In this document: piece by piece, positions 22,863 to 34,639 of the stretch | Layout: every line of letters begins with the position of its first letter | Position numbering within the stretch: position 1 is the first letter of the stretch | Source: Euborellia annulipes | Taxonomy: Eukaryota > Arthropoda > Insecta > Dermaptera > Anisolabididae | Reading direction: 5' to 3' | Assembly (NCBI GenBank): GCA_023213315.1 | Contig: JAKCPI010026397.1 | Span: 1-64,000 of the forward strand | Length of the DNA stretch: 64,000 bases | Translations under genes and position numbers: made by a program | The notes under the pieces: generated by a model | The model's database searches: none | What the model was told of the DNA's origin: nothing | Seen by the model: only the letters and a program-made list of their open reading frames with translations

Positions 22863-24844
22863 AATTCGATAGAAGTTTTGTGAAATTTCAGAGTTCTACA
22901 TTAATCTGAATATGTAACAAATTTTCGGTAGAGGAATTATTACCAGCAAAATTAATCCTTGGCTATTAATTTTGTGCAATGGTAAGAACGTTCATATCCA
23001 TTTAATTATAAATTTTTTATTATAAATGTTTTTTTTTTTTTTTTTTCTTAATTAATCGGCCATCAAATAGCGGATTTGATTTAATTTATTTATTCTTTCA
23101 CAGCGCTTTTTCCAATGATGTGTTCTAAGTTAAAGACTCGACAAGAAAATCAATTGTGAATGTAATATTTACTACCCAAAATGTGTGATTAGACAAGGTA
23201 CAATTTGCAGTCAGGCTTAGCATGATTTAACGAGTTTCGGATTAATCAAGCGTAAGAAAGTGATTTTATGCCGCAATTTTGTGGGTCGAGTAAAATAAAT
23301 TGCGTGCTGATTTGATATTTGTCTTTTGTTTTGACCATCTCCCATCAGTATGATGTCCCCCCACGACGGAATTTAGTAAAATTCTCGCCATTTTTTTTAC
23401 GACCATCGCAAAATTTTCAATCGTTTTTCATATACTTTCGTTCTTGAATTTTAATATACCCAATTTGTGAAATCAAATTCATAAATAAGTAAAAAAAAAA
23501 TATAAAATAAAATTTAAGTAGCTTAAAAAGCTTATGAATATTTTCTGAAAATTTTTAACAGTGTATATATACTGACTGAAATAAAGAAATGGACTAAACT
23601 TTTGAAGGGAACCTATCCAAGTGTTCAGTTTCTTTATTGAGGTTAGTATATAAAAAAATGAAAAGGTCAACCTAAATATAGGGAAAACAAACAAAATTAT
23701 TCTTTATTCTGTCGGCAAATTGCCTAGGTAGACATTTTTACCCCCCAGTGGGCGTGTAAAATATTTAAATTTGATGATATAATCGCGTTTATTAAAAAAA
23801 AAAAAAAAAATGAGATTAAATAAATAAATTTAATCTTAATAACCGCTTAAAAATTGATTCTTTCTTTATAAAATGATCTAAGATAAATATTTATATATAA
23901 TATTGAATAAATAATTTATATAAAAATTTTCTTAATTAAATTTTTTTGATTATACGATAAGAAGGTTATTTTCTTTCAAGGGTATACATTTTTTAATATT
24001 GTTTATTAAAATTTTTAGGAACATGTCTGTCGACAATTTTTATCATACCAATCAACTTTAAAATAAATATTAAAAAAAAGAGGTATTTTGCTGGCGACGG
24101 TATTTGACCGAGAATTTTAAAACTTTAAAATATGTAGAAAACAAAGGTTGATTTTTAAATTTTACGAATGTCAAACAGTGCGTCATCCCCTTCGCAGGGC
24201 TTACGAGCGTAGTTCATTTCTTGGCGGTCTTTGCGTTCATAAATATTTAACAGATCTTTATTTTTGTTGCACACTTCGAAGTGCAAGATTGTTTTTAATA
24301 TAAGGGTGAATACTCTTATCAGTTTTTTTTTTTGTAATAAGCGTCATATTCCATTTATAAAAAGTGTTTTATTTTTCAACTTTTTTTTTTCTCAATTTTT
24401 CCAAATTTTAGTCTATTAATTGTACTATCATTTTTTGATTTTAAGTTTAATAGAATGTGCTTATTTTTTTATAATAAAGGCTGCTTATATAAAATTTATT
24501 TGTTTTCAATGTAGTCTACTTGAATATACTTAAAGTTATTACTAATTTATAAAATAAAGATTTATAAAAAGTGAAAAATGAAAAGTATAATCCGTTTTAA
24601 TTGGGAAGACTATTTAAGCTGCAAATTCGTTTTTCCTTTTTTAAGATTAAAAATTTTTTTTTCGCATGCAAATTTATAAACGTTTAAAAATAATTCTAAA
24701 TGCTTTATGGTACGACATTTTCGCTGTTTTTCGGAACGTTATATTATCATTGAAAAATAGTGAATAAAATATCAATTCATTAGAGACCTCACTTTTAAAC
24801 CTGATATAAATAATATTTCCTAATCACCTCATAGAAAATTACTC
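22863..24844. other. AT-rich stretch without recognised feature
   Basis: About 2 kb with long poly-T/A tracts. Small balanced islands (for example 23330-23390 and 24180-24240) show no readable frame. Confidence 0.35.
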
Positions 24845-24985
24845 ATCATCTTAACTATTTTTTTACCAGTATTAAACGCCGGTTGCTTAACTTCTAATCA
24901 ACTAGCAAATTTATCCGACCAATAGCAAATTATCGATATACTAGTAAATAAGAAACATGCTTAACCTTAGAGTTAAAAAAAAAAT
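24845..24985. repeat. MITE-like repeat, family M1, copy 2
   Basis: Reverse complement of the M1 copies at 15.2 and 47.2 kb: GCCGGTTGCTTAACTTCTAA, ATTTATCCGACC and AATTATCGATATACTAGTAA. It begins about 250 bp before another M1-type right end. Confidence 0.6.
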
Positions 24986-25105
24986 GAGTTTTCACTATCT
25001 GAAATATAGGCCTAAGGAACGTTTTTATTAAGTTAGCAACTTAATAAGGACATCATTAATGAAAATTATTAAAAATAAAATTAATTAAAATAATTAATTT
25101 TTATC

Positions 25106-25136
<31 letters not shown>

Positions 25137-25139
25137 GGG

Positions 25140-25315
25140 GTTTTCTTGATTTCACCCCTCAATTATCGAGCTCTGATTCTTAACTAACTAACTACGACCT
25201 GGGCTTTTATTTAATCATATGATTAGCTTAAAGGTGTGGAAAAATTGAAAAGTCATAGTCAACTACTTTCTCCGAGGGATAGCTAGTTAATAAAAAGTGA
25301 AGCAACCGGTCCCTG
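25140..25315. repeat. M1-type end with ATCATATGAT palindrome
   Basis: Contains AATCATATGATTAGCTTAA and ends AAAAAGTGAAGCAACCGG, both also found near 46.9-47.2 kb. It abuts the next HP copy. Confidence 0.5.
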
Positions 25316-25818
25316 GATAGACCTACACATTTTGAGGTCCCCTGAGTCCAAAAAAGTGGGTCCCACAAATTAGTCTGTGTGTCTGTCCATCTGTGAACAA
25401 AATATCTCAGGAACGAAAAGAGCTAGGATGTTGATATTTTATATTTCACACCCAAGTGGTGAAAATAAGCTTTTGAACAAAATCGGCCAAAAAGTACTAG
25501 ACTAGTACTTTAATGATGTACTTTTTAAGTTTTTTTCGACTTTCTCAAAATTTACTCAAACGATTTTGATTAAAATTCATAAATCAACTATTTTTTTGAT
25601 GCTATATCAGTGAAATTTTTTGTGAAAATCTTTTGAAGTACACTTTACTAATGTGGAAGCATTCGTAGTTTGAGGTCAAGTTTGGAACTTAGGAAGGCAA
25701 CTAAATACATTTGGACACAAAAAATCTGATGTGAAAAGCACAGTACACAACTTTCTATTGGCTTATTGAAGGTAATAGAAAGTTGTTTGCTGTACGACCA
25801 ATCACACCAGATTTTTTA
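25316..25818 (-). repeat. HP element lacking its closing hairpin
   Basis: In minus orientation it runs from TTTGAGGTCCCCTGAGTCC through the body to the opening hairpin (25726-25818), whose apex is altered (TTGGCTTATTGAAGGTAA). A short unrelated segment replaces part of the body at 25655-25715. Confidence 0.85.
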
Positions 25819-25824
25819 GATGTA

Positions 25825-26001
25825 CAGTAAGCGCCACAAGTGACTAATGTGCTCGAGAGTGTAACCTTGAACTTAAGCAACCAAGGAAGTTTTGTCTTTT
25901 CCCTTTTATTGCATTAAAAAAGATGATTTATTTCTTTTAAAAACATTGGTTTGGTTGACTAAGCTCAAGGCTCCACTCTCAAGCACTTGTGGCGCTGACT
26001 G
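25825..26001. mobile_element. TA-flanked MITE, copy 2
   Basis: Ends CAGTAAGCGCCACAAGTG and ...CACTTGTGGCGCTGACTG with TA on both sides (25823-25824 and 26002-26003). It is shorter than copy 1 and sits just outside the HP opening hairpin. Confidence 0.85.
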
Positions 26002-26204
26002 TACAAACGAAGTGGCAAATCTCAATCCTTCTCCTTTTTCATATCTACTTAGGGAGGGGAAATTATAGGTTCCTCTTAATAAATTTCTAGATATGCTTGT
26101 ACTTAAAATATTTTATAATAATTGGATTCAAGTCTAGAGGGTATATTATTATTATATTACAGTTAAACTTTGATTATACTCTCTCCATATATGTGTGATG
26201 GAAA

Positions 26205-26275
26205 GCGCTTTGATGGACTCCATTTGATTTGACGTTTCGGTGCTCATCTTCCAATCCGTTGGAGATTCAATGCTC
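26205..26275 (-). repeat. GAAACGTC-motif relic
   Basis: On the minus strand TTGGAAGATGAGCACCGAAACGTC keeps AAGATG...GAAACGTC of the hammerhead-like motif, but CTGAnGA is mutated and no arm partner was found. A decayed pseudo-LTR is possible. Confidence 0.35.
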
Positions 26276-26689
26276 ACTCTCTGTGAAGTTAAATCGAGAT
26301 TCGAATGACTAATTCAAAGTCAGTTAATTAGATAGAGAGGGAGAATGATGTGCAATTCTAAAGATGAAAAATATTTGTATGAAACGAGAAGGGTTGAATT
26401 TATGATTTAACCAATTAATAATAATAATAACAAGCTAGGCCAAGTTTACTTTTTTATTCAACTACCTACTACTATCTATAATATTTTTTTTTTTTTTCAA
26501 TTTATAATGAATTTAAAATTTGTATAACTATTGTCCATTATTTAAAATCTTACTCATTTGTGAATCTATCAGAATACACAACAAAGTCATTGATAATTAT
26601 GCTATACAATTGATTATACAGTGAATACACTTATCAAACTTTTTCAACTGATTCTTATCTTTTTTCTGCTTTCAAAAACCTAGACTTGT

Positions 26690-26704
26690 TTTACTTTCAC
26701 TTAC

Positions 26705-26753
<49 letters not shown>

Positions 26754-27043
26754 AGAGAGAAATACGTATTGGTTTCATGTCAAAAATCTGATGAAAATAC
26801 ACGTTTTGAGTTCAAAAAATGGTCTATTTGTGTCTCTGTGAACAAAATATCTCAAGAACGAAAAGAGCTAGGGGGATTAAAATTTGATATTTAAGTTATA
26901 TGGTCTTCCCTGACACGTAAAACGAAGCTTTTGAAAAAAAAAATCAGCGAAAAGTACTAGTACTGAAGTACTTTTCCAGTTTTTGTTTTTTGATTTTCTA
27001 AAATCCTCTTTAACTATAAAATTGTTTGAAGCACATAAAGTGT
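26690..27043 (-). repeat. HP element, truncated, with long TA loop
   Basis: The closing hairpin has about 24 TA units in its loop (26703-26751). The body in minus orientation runs to the AAGCACATAAAGTG region, where a foldback element takes over. The opening hairpin is missing. Confidence 0.8.
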
Positions 27044-27045
27044 GC

Positions 27046-27256
27046 AGTGAACGCCACAATTTATTCCCCACCTGGGAGGTAGAGCCTTAAGTATACTTTA
27101 TAGTATATGGCATATAGTGAAATAATTCTAATGACCGAAAAGGTAAACTAAAATCTGATTCGGATGATTTTATTTTACCTTTTTAAATTTAAAATTATTT
27201 CACTATATACCATATACTTAAGGTCCCAGGTGGGTACTTAACAGTGGCGCTTTTCG
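27046..27256. repeat. Short foldback MITE
   Basis: Inverted arms: CAGTGAACGCCACAATTTA...CCCACCTGGGA...TTAAGTATA...ATATAGTGAAATAATT pairs with AATTATTTCACTATATACC...TCCCAGGTGGG...AGTGGCGC. No flanking duplication could be fixed because the left side joins a truncated HP copy. Confidence 0.65.
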
Positions 27257-28730
27257 ACAAATTCTAATTTAAAAAAATAACGAAAAATATAATAATTAAT
27301 CTATGAATCTTTGAATTAAAATAATATTTTACTTTTTATGAGAAAAAATTGTTTTAAAATTTGATATGAGATGAAAGAAAAAAATATACAAATTTGAAAA
27401 GATTGCCAAAATAATTTAAAATTGCATAAAATTTTTTAAAAGGTCAGGTACTATTTGATATTTGAGTTCAATATATTTTTTTTTTTTTGACAAGTAGAAA
27501 CAAAGTTACGAGCCATTACAAATGACCATAGGCATACCGCGCATTTTTTAAAAATTTACATAATCATACTTTACAAAAGAGATCCAAAGACAAAATACAG
27601 TTCCAATAATTTTGTCCCTGGAACACATAAAATTTTTTTTTCTTTCAAGTTGAGCCTTTAAGTAAAATAGAGGCTAATTATGTAAATTGTTCCAAAGTAA
27701 TGAAATTTTTAATCGCATGTTACTTAGTTACTATTTGTTGAAAAAAAAAATATTTGAATCTAAAATGTTTTACCATCTATTTTATTAATAAATTACTTCA
27801 AAAAAAATTTATATTTGTACCATTTTTTTTTTTTTTTTTTAATGGTCTTAAGCCCCAAAAGCATTCTTTCATTTGATGTCAAAGTTTAAAATAGTTTTTT
27901 TTTCTAATAAAATGTAAATATAAACATCGATTTTGATACAAGAAATTTCTTTAAACATTTTAAAGAAAAAAAAATAAATCATTTTGATGATCATATCAGA
28001 AGAGAAGAGAAAAAAAGTTAATAGGATTAAATTTTCCATATGTGCAGAGGCCATGCATTAAAAATTATTCACTTTTGATTGTAAACCATAATAGAATTCT
28101 TTTTTTATTCACTTTTTTTTGTGGGGAACATTGCCTAAGTGTAAAAAATGGTGAATTGTTCATTTTATTTTCTTAAAAGAGCATCCAGCTTTGATCTACG
28201 ATTTGCATTTTATACATGACCCTTTCTCTGGGAAAAAAAGAGAGAAAAAGTCAGATATCACATTCTATAAAACGCTTTTATTGAATATGTTCAAATCAAC
28301 TTTATTCAAATGTCCACCAAAAATTGTTGGTCATTTTCTGGGTATAGAATAATTCAGTTCATTCGAAAAGGACGTCAATTATTGAGAAAAGTTTTTTTTT
28401 TTTCACTCTCTCCATTTAAATAAAAGATTAGCTTTCGAATTTTATATGTTTCTCTAATATTTAAGTGGAAAAATAAAAAAGCTAACCTTTTTTTTTTAAT
28501 TGACAACTAAAAATACGTCAACTGTCTAGAAAAAAAATCAATTATTTTTGGCTATATTTATAAACACTCGGAGTGATAAATATTCCAAACAAAATAGAAG
28601 AAAAAATATTATTTTTTCAAAAAAGTAAAATATATTAGGTTAGCCGTTCTTATTATTATTATTTTTTTTTTATTAGCCCTTTTTACATGTTATATTTCTA
28701 TAAAGACTTATTTCCTTAAGTCAAACATCT
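27257..28730. other. AT-rich stretch without recognised feature
   Basis: Almost entirely A/T-rich with many homopolymer runs. No gene or repeat end is seen. Confidence 0.4.
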
Positions 28731-29652
28731 TTTTACTTTCTCATACTTATATACTGTATACAGTGCCGAAATACCGGATTACACATCGCCTATAGGCCCC
28801 AGGCTTTTTAGGGGTCTCGTAACATATTTTTTTATACTCTTTTTCGGCATCTGAGGCCCTATTTATTTAAATTGATTGTAGCTAATTCATTCAAAAATTA
28901 ATTTTTTGCGAATCCGGGAACTCTAAATGCGTCAAGTATCGCAGATTGTATATTTAATTATTTTTCAGGGGAGGGGTGAACTCATTTTTGAAGCTTTGCC
29001 CCCCCCCCTTCTCTCTTTATAAACATATTTTAAAATTATGTTTTATTCAATAAAAAATTCTTTATGAAAATTTTTAAAATGAATATAAATTTCGATTTTT
29101 CCACGAGCACTTGGGGACATTTTGAAAATTTAGCGGGAGGGGGGGGCCTAAAACTGTGGTGTAATAAAATCATATTGGGAAAAATTTTTAGCTGATAGGG
29201 CCCCGTGATGTCGACTGGCTAAGAGCCTCGATCTTGAAATTTTATATTTAAGTTAGACACTCTCCTGAGGCGTGAAAATATGCTTTTAAATAAAATAAGC
29301 CAAAAAGTACTAGTACTTTACTAATGAACTTTCTCAGTCTTTTTTCGATTTTTCCAAAATTCGCTCTAACGATTTTGATTAAAATTCATAAATCAATTAT
29401 TTTTTAGTTCCTCTTCAAAATGTATTTTATTCTTGTACTTTATAGGGAAGATAAGAGAAAATGGTAACAAAATATAAAAAATATATTTTTTTTGTTTATA
29501 AATTTTATTTTGAATTCCAATCTAAATTACTTACTGTCGAAAATTAAATATATTTCGACACAAAAAATCTGGTGGGCCAAGCACACAACTTTCAATTACC
29601 TAAGGTAAAAGAAAGTCCTGTGTTGTTGGACCAACACACCAGATTTTTTATT
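28731..29652 (-). repeat. HP element interrupted in its closing hairpin
   Basis: The first strand of the closing hairpin (TTTACTTTCTCATACTTATATAC) is at 28731-28757. A GC-skewed insertion follows (to about 29220). The HP body resumes at CCTCGATCTTGAAATTTTAT and ends in the opening hairpin (29565-29652, GACCAACACACCAGATTTTTT). Confidence 0.8.
28758..29221. mobile_element. Unclassified insertion with G/C-skewed ends
   Basis: The left part has CAGTGCCGAAATACCGG and TATAGGCCCCAGGC; the right part has GATAGGGCCCCGTGATG. C-run and G-run tracts lie inside (28998-29010, 29138-29147), and 28846-28880 resembles SINE family 2. About 120 bp of HP are missing at the right junction. An hAT-like origin is possible but no TIR pair is clean. 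Confidence 0.35.
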
Positions 29653-30650
29653 GTATGCAATTTCTTTAAATTGGGGCTGAAACAGAACCAAAGCTAACAT
29701 AGGCAACCATTAAACTCCATGTTACTCATTCCTACTTTGCTAAAATATCAAAATTAAATAATTATAATTTTTTTTCGTTACATAAAAAAGTTTATGGATC
29801 AAAAAATTTTCCATATAAAGCGTTTTAGAAAAATCTGGTGTGACTGGCGCATAGCACACAACTTTCTCTTACCCTTCGGTAAGAGAAAGTTGCGCACTGT
29901 GCTGGTCACACCAGATTTTTTGTGTCGAGATATATTTAGTTTCCGATAGCACCTTAGTTTCAAACTTGCATTTTAAATGTTGATTGCTTGAAATAAACTA
30001 TGGTTATTTTTCAAAATTTTAATCTCATATTTGGACATTTTATACACAATATAGAATCGTAAATAAATACAAAATTTCATAAGAATTGGAAAAAAAAAAT
30101 TTTAAATGCGTAAAAAGTTCCAAAGGGGACCCCCTTTTGAATCGAAATTAACATACAAATCCCTATAGGAAATTAACATTGGCCAAATGCGAAGATAAGG
30201 TAGAAAAATTTAAAACGCGTAGAAAGAGAGAAGATAGTTTTGTGAGAGAGAGAGATATGTTTTCTCCGAAAAAAAAAATGGGCGTTTAAATAATAATTGA
30301 TTTTTAATCTAATAAAAAGAAAAAGATTTAAATTCGGTTACCATGGCAACCATTTATTTCTCCTATCTTTCCTATGAAGCACAAGAGTAAAGTGTGCTTC
30401 AAACAATTTTGAGGGCAAAACGAGAATATACATTTGAAAGAGCATCTAAAAAATAATTGATTTTTGAATTTTAATCAAAATCGTTAGAGCGAATTTTGAG
30501 AAAATCGAAAAAAACTGAAAAAGTACATCAGTAAAGTACTAGTACTTTTTGGCCGATTTTGATTAAAAGCTTATTTTGTCGGTCCCGGGGGGTGTTTAAC
30601 TTAAATATAAAATTTCAGCCTCATAGCTCAATTCCTTCATGCTTAAAATT

Positions 30651-30699
30651 GAACACACACACACACACACAGACAGACAGACAGACAGACAGACAGACC
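30651..30699. repeat. AC / AGAC microsatellite
   Basis: An AC-repeat passes into about six AGAC units inside the HP body, an expansion of the ACAGACAGACC word present in all HP copies. Confidence 0.9.
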
Positions 30700-30792
30700 A
30701 TGTCGCGAAAACCACTTTTTTGGATTCAGAGGACCTCAAAACGTGAAGATCCATCAAAATCTCGACATCGAATTTTTGACATGAAACCAATA

Positions 30793-31880
30793 CCGTCTTT
30801 CGGGGTGAGAATGGTCTGAGGGGTGAGAATGGTCGTTTTCCAGGAATATTTGAAATTAAGCGGTAGAATGTTCTGAATTTGTATTTTTGCTATTTTTTTT
30901 TTGTGGCAATAATGTATCTCATGTTTATTCAAGAGGTAGTTGGTTTTGGTAATTTTTTTTTTTATAAAATATAATAAAAAAAAAAATCGGAAATTAGGGA
31001 TATTTGTTCATATTTTGATAAGTCGGTATAACTTTGGTTGTCAAGTTAGCACAGGCTGGAAGATTATCTTAAAACGTCTCGTGGTGCACGACCAACTTGT
31101 TGGTCAACTATTGATAAGTTGCTTATTATTAATAGTAATACAGTTTAATTTATAAAAAAAATTATTTAAAAAATTGTAAAATTCAGTGTTTTTTTGGGGT
31201 GAGAATGGTCATCGAAAATCATAACCGAGTTGAGGTGGAAAACGATGAAGGTGCACCTTCCTCAGACCAGAAAAGTTTGTATTAGTAATAATGAGGGTTA
31301 AGAAGAGTGTGAAACATTTTATCGGTCAAGTGATAGAGGGCAGGGAGGCTACCTACAATGACGACGAAGTCCCTATATTATTCCTGAAAAAAAAAGGAGA
31401 AAAATTTATCTTCCCGAACAAACCTGTGATAGCAGCTGTGGACAGGAAAGATGTCTTAAAAACCCTCTCTACTCCCACCAAAGAGAGAAGAGGATGGCTT
31501 GTTTTTGATAACAGCCAATTTGGAAATGTCACAATTTCTTAATCATTTTTTTCATAGTTTTAAAAATTAAAAAAAATTAATATTATATTTTTGAATTATG
31601 AACTTTGTTCTTTCTAACTATACTAACCCCGACCAAATCCTCTTTACTTTGCACTTAAAAATAAGCAAGACCATTCTCACCCCAAATACGGGGCGAGTAT
31701 GGTCACTCTCATATTTTATTGTCATGCAGATTCCTTAAGACCTAAAAAATTTATAATTCGCAGGGTAAGTAATCAAGAAACTAAGCAATGATCCCACTTA
31801 GTTTCGTTATTTTCTGCTAAACGGTACAAGAGTTATAAATGAAAATATGAATTTTTGACCATTCTCACCCCGTTTGACGG
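30793..31880. mobile_element. TA-flanked DNA transposon, pogo-like
   Basis: Inverted ends: CCGTCTTTCGGGGTGAGAAT at left and the complement of CCGTCAAACGGGGTGAGAAT at right. TA duplicates on both sides (30791-30792, 31881-31882) within the HP word CCAATACTTTCTC. The GGGGTGAGAATGGTC motif repeats subterminally at both ends (30815-30830, 31193-31210, 31671-31683). At 1088 bp it keeps only the 3' part of a transposase, so it is a deletion derivative. The pogo/jerky assignment rests on the TA site and the C-terminal peptide and is an inference. Confidence 0.75.
31291..31542 (+). pseudogene. C-terminal transposase fragment (83 codons)
   Basis: The frame encodes a basic, folded-looking peptide: KKSVKHFIGQV near the start, EVPILFLKKKGEKFIFPN in the middle, and VDRKDVLKTLSTPTKERRG before the end. 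This pattern (KhhhGxV ... hxFLKKKGxKFhFP ... DV) matches my recollection of the short C-terminal module of many arthropod jerky/pogo-type DDE transposases. Upstream coding (VENDEGAPSS...) is separated by stops at about 31281-31290, and the DDE core is missing. It is therefore a fragment inside the 30793-31880 element, not a host gene. The ATG at 31291 is simply the first after the stops. Confidence 0.55.
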
Positions 31881-31934
31881 TACTTTCTCTCTATATATAT
31901 ATTACATATATACATAGGTAAGAGAAAGTAAAAA

Positions 31935-32718
31935 TAATTTATTAAAGTTCTCGAAATAATTAACATAATCATATATCAATATTGCCGAGCTAAAATAAAA
32001 ATATAATGCCTATTTTTCTATTTAATTTTCATTAAAAAAAAAATCCCTTAGATTAAAATAAATATTTAACTCAAATAAAATTAGAGGGTTGTTTCGTTTC
32101 TTTATTTAGACAACGTTATGTTTTATATTTTTAATATAATTATAACTAAAGGAATTTTTTTATCATGAAGATTCATTGTCAAGTGTTTTTAAAGTATTCT
32201 CATTAATTATCATTTTTATCGGCGTAAAAATTAAAAGAAAACTTGATATTATGTCGTCCTCATCCATTAATGAAAATTAAGACAAAATGAAAATAATTAT
32301 TTTTGCTTATTAAAAATTTAAAAATTCATCACGGATCCTACACTTTTCCAGGCCTATAAAACATGCTACAATATTTTTTTATAAATATAAAATAAGAGAA
32401 AAATTCAAAAAAAAGTGCTTGTGAGTGAGTTGTCGAATGGCAAAAATCTTTTTTGGTTTTTTGTGATAAAGAGTTTAATTAAAATAAGAAGAAGAAATAT
32501 ACTATGGTTTATTTGTAGCCTATAAATTTGAAATTTGAAATTAAAATTTCATTAAAATAAGAATATATTCTTACGTTCTTCCTGCCATCGAGCTAAATTG
32601 GCATAAGATCACGCATGCTAGATGAGCAATCATCTAAGTGAGGAGGAAAAACGATTTTAACAAATATTAATTAAAAATTTGGTGTTATCTGTGTCTTCTA
32701 CACAGCCGGTGGCTTTTT
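31935..32718. other. AT-rich stretch without recognised feature
   Basis: A/T-rich DNA between an HP copy and the satellite-bearing element. Nothing recognised. Confidence 0.4.
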
Positions 32719-32758
32719 AACGTGACAACGTCTTTTGCTTGATTTCAAAAAATTTTTT

Positions 32759-32802
32759 TTTTCTCTTACCTATATTGAAATATAAAGAGAGAAAGTATTG
32801 TT
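32759..32802 (-). repeat. HP closing-hairpin fragment
   Basis: TTTTCTCTTACCTATATTG / TATAAAGAGAGAAAGTATTG forms the HP closing hairpin in minus orientation without any HP body, inside the TIR element. Confidence 0.6.
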
Positions 32803-32908
32803 TTTTTTTTTACTAGTAGTTTGTTTTCATAAATAAACATGTTCAAACATTTTCATTGAAACAATATATGACAGGTGTGGCTTTTTTTATCCATTAAGGG
32901 CGACATAT

Positions 32909-34200
32909 GCTTAAAAAATGAGGTTTTTCGAGAAAAAATTAATTTTGGAGTTAATTACTCGAGATTTTTTTATTTATACTATTAGAGGTTATCTTTCTGC
33001 ACCAAATGACATCTCATTTAGTCTGATCTGATTAGCCGTTCGGAATCTACAGGGGTTTAAAATTTCGAAAAACGAAATCCCGCCGAGTGCTCTCATGCGG
33101 TAAAATGACCTCATATCAAAAAAAAGAAAAAAAGCCCTCGGGGTATTGAACCACTCTTTCTAAAACTATATTTAGATTTAATGTAGCTTTTATGGTCAAG
33201 TAGCTAGGCGTTGCACAAGTAGGGCTATTTTTCGATATTTTTTTGCCTAAAAATGAGGTTTTTCGAGAAAAAAACCAATTTTGGAGTTAATTACTCGGGA
33301 TTTTTTTATTTATTCTATTAGAGGTTTTCTTTCTGCACCAAATGACATCCCATTTAGTCTGATCTGATTAGCCATTCGGAATCTACGGGGGTTTAAAATT
33401 TCGAAAAACGAAATCCCGCCGAGTGCTCTCATGCGGTAAAATGACCTCATATCAAAAAAAAGAAAAAAAGCCCTGGGGGTATTGAACCACTCTTTCTAAA
33501 ACTATATTTAGATTTAATGTAGCTTTTATGGTCAAGTAGCTAGGCGTTGCACAAGTAGGGCTATTTTTCGATATTTTTTTTTGCCTAAAAAATGAGGTTT
33601 TTCGAGAAAAAAACCAATTTTGGAGTTAATTACTCGGGATTTTTTTATTTATTCTATTAGAGGTTTTCTTTCTGCACCAAATGACATCCCATTTAGTCTG
33701 ATCTGATTAGCCATTCGGAATCTACGGGGGTTTAAAATTTCGAAAAACGAAATCCCGCCGAGTGCTCTCATGCGGTAAAATGACGTCATATCAAAAAAAA
33801 GAAAAAAAGCCCTCGGGGTATTGAACCACTCTTTCTAAAACTATATTTAGATTTAATATAGCTTTTATGGTCAAGTCGCTATGTGTTGCACAAGTAGGGC
33901 TATTTTTCGATATTTTTTTGCCTAAAAAATGAGGTTTTTCGAGAAAAAAACCAATTTTGGAGTTAATTACTCAGGATTTTTTTATTTATTCTATTAGAGG
34001 TTTTCTTTCTGCATCAAATGACATCCCATTTAGTCCGATCTGATTAGCCGTTCAGAATCTACAGGGGTTTAAACTTTCAAATTTTAATTTACCGCAGCGC
34101 GGTAAAATAAAATGATAGGAAAAAAATAAATGGTGAAATCTTTAGCTGAAAACTCATTCTTTCTAACCGTATATTTCTCATAATTATACCTCTTAAGACA
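32909..34200. repeat. Tandem array, unit ~337 bp, nearly four units
   Basis: Unit starts (CTAAAAAATGAGGTTTTTCG, first unit CTTAAAAAATG) fall at 32909, 33245, 33583 and 33920, spaced 336, 338 and 337 bp. Units 2 and 3 are almost identical; the fourth is diverged after CAGGGGTTTAAA. Each unit has GAAATCCCGCCGAGTGCTCT and GTCAAGTAGCTAGGCGTTGC. A short satellite amplified inside a transposon is the simplest reading. Confidence 0.9.
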
Positions 34201-34426
34201 GAGGAGTTATTCAAGGCAATAAACTTTTTCGTGCAAGCCCCTCTAACATGCCACCATAGACACATGATTTGTAAGACGTTGTCACGTCAAAACTTTGTTC
34301 AAAAATATTTGAGATTTTTAAAGCAATGTCCTAAGGACTGTAAATAAGCCAGACAATATATTATTATATCCTATAAGATAAGAAATAATTTGCGAGTTTA
34401 TAATTATAGACCACATTTGTATTAAT

Positions 34427-34622
34427 AAAGGGGCCCACATCTTGTGGGTACGTGGATGGCGACCACGAGCTACCCGAGCTGGAACAGTCAGCATGTCTGT
34501 CTCTTCCTTCCTCTTTTCAACAGGCGTCAGACCGTGCCTGTTCTATTCTTTCCCGGTCGCAAAAATTCATGTAGGTCCGCCGACCCCGCATCGCGGGATT
34601 AAGGCGAAGAACGAATAAGAAG
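34427..34622 (+). mobile_element. SINE family 1, copy 3
   Basis: Perfect 12-bp duplication ATTTGTATTAAT at 34415-34426 and 34623-34634. Head GGGGCCCACATCTTGTGGG, body GACCACGAGCTACCCGAGC, tail ending GAATAAGAAG. Probably among the youngest copies here. Confidence 0.9.
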
Positions 34623-34639
34623 ATTTGTATTAATTACAC

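Larger units (their letters stand above)
29828..31934 (+). repeat. HP element, chimeric B/A type, split by a pogo-like element
   Basis: The opening hairpin (29828-29925) is one of the best preserved: AAATCTGGTGTGACTGGCGC... with apex CCCTTCGG. Subfamily B sequence follows to about 30190, then after a junction the subfamily A body (30340-30792). A DNA transposon separates CCAATA from the closing hairpin (31881-31934). Confidence 0.85.
32720..34287. mobile_element. TIR element enclosing a tandem array
   Basis: ACGTGACAACGTCTT (32720-32734) and its exact reverse complement AAGACGTTGTCACGT (34273-34287) bracket the region. Between them lie an HP closing-hairpin fragment and a ~337-bp tandem array. 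The outer boundary of the element and any target duplication were not determined. No transposase is present. Confidence 0.6.

Noticed and set aside
32909..34200. CRISPR array
   Set aside because: Units are ~337 bp and contiguous, with no short repeat and spacer alternation; the setting is eukaryotic.
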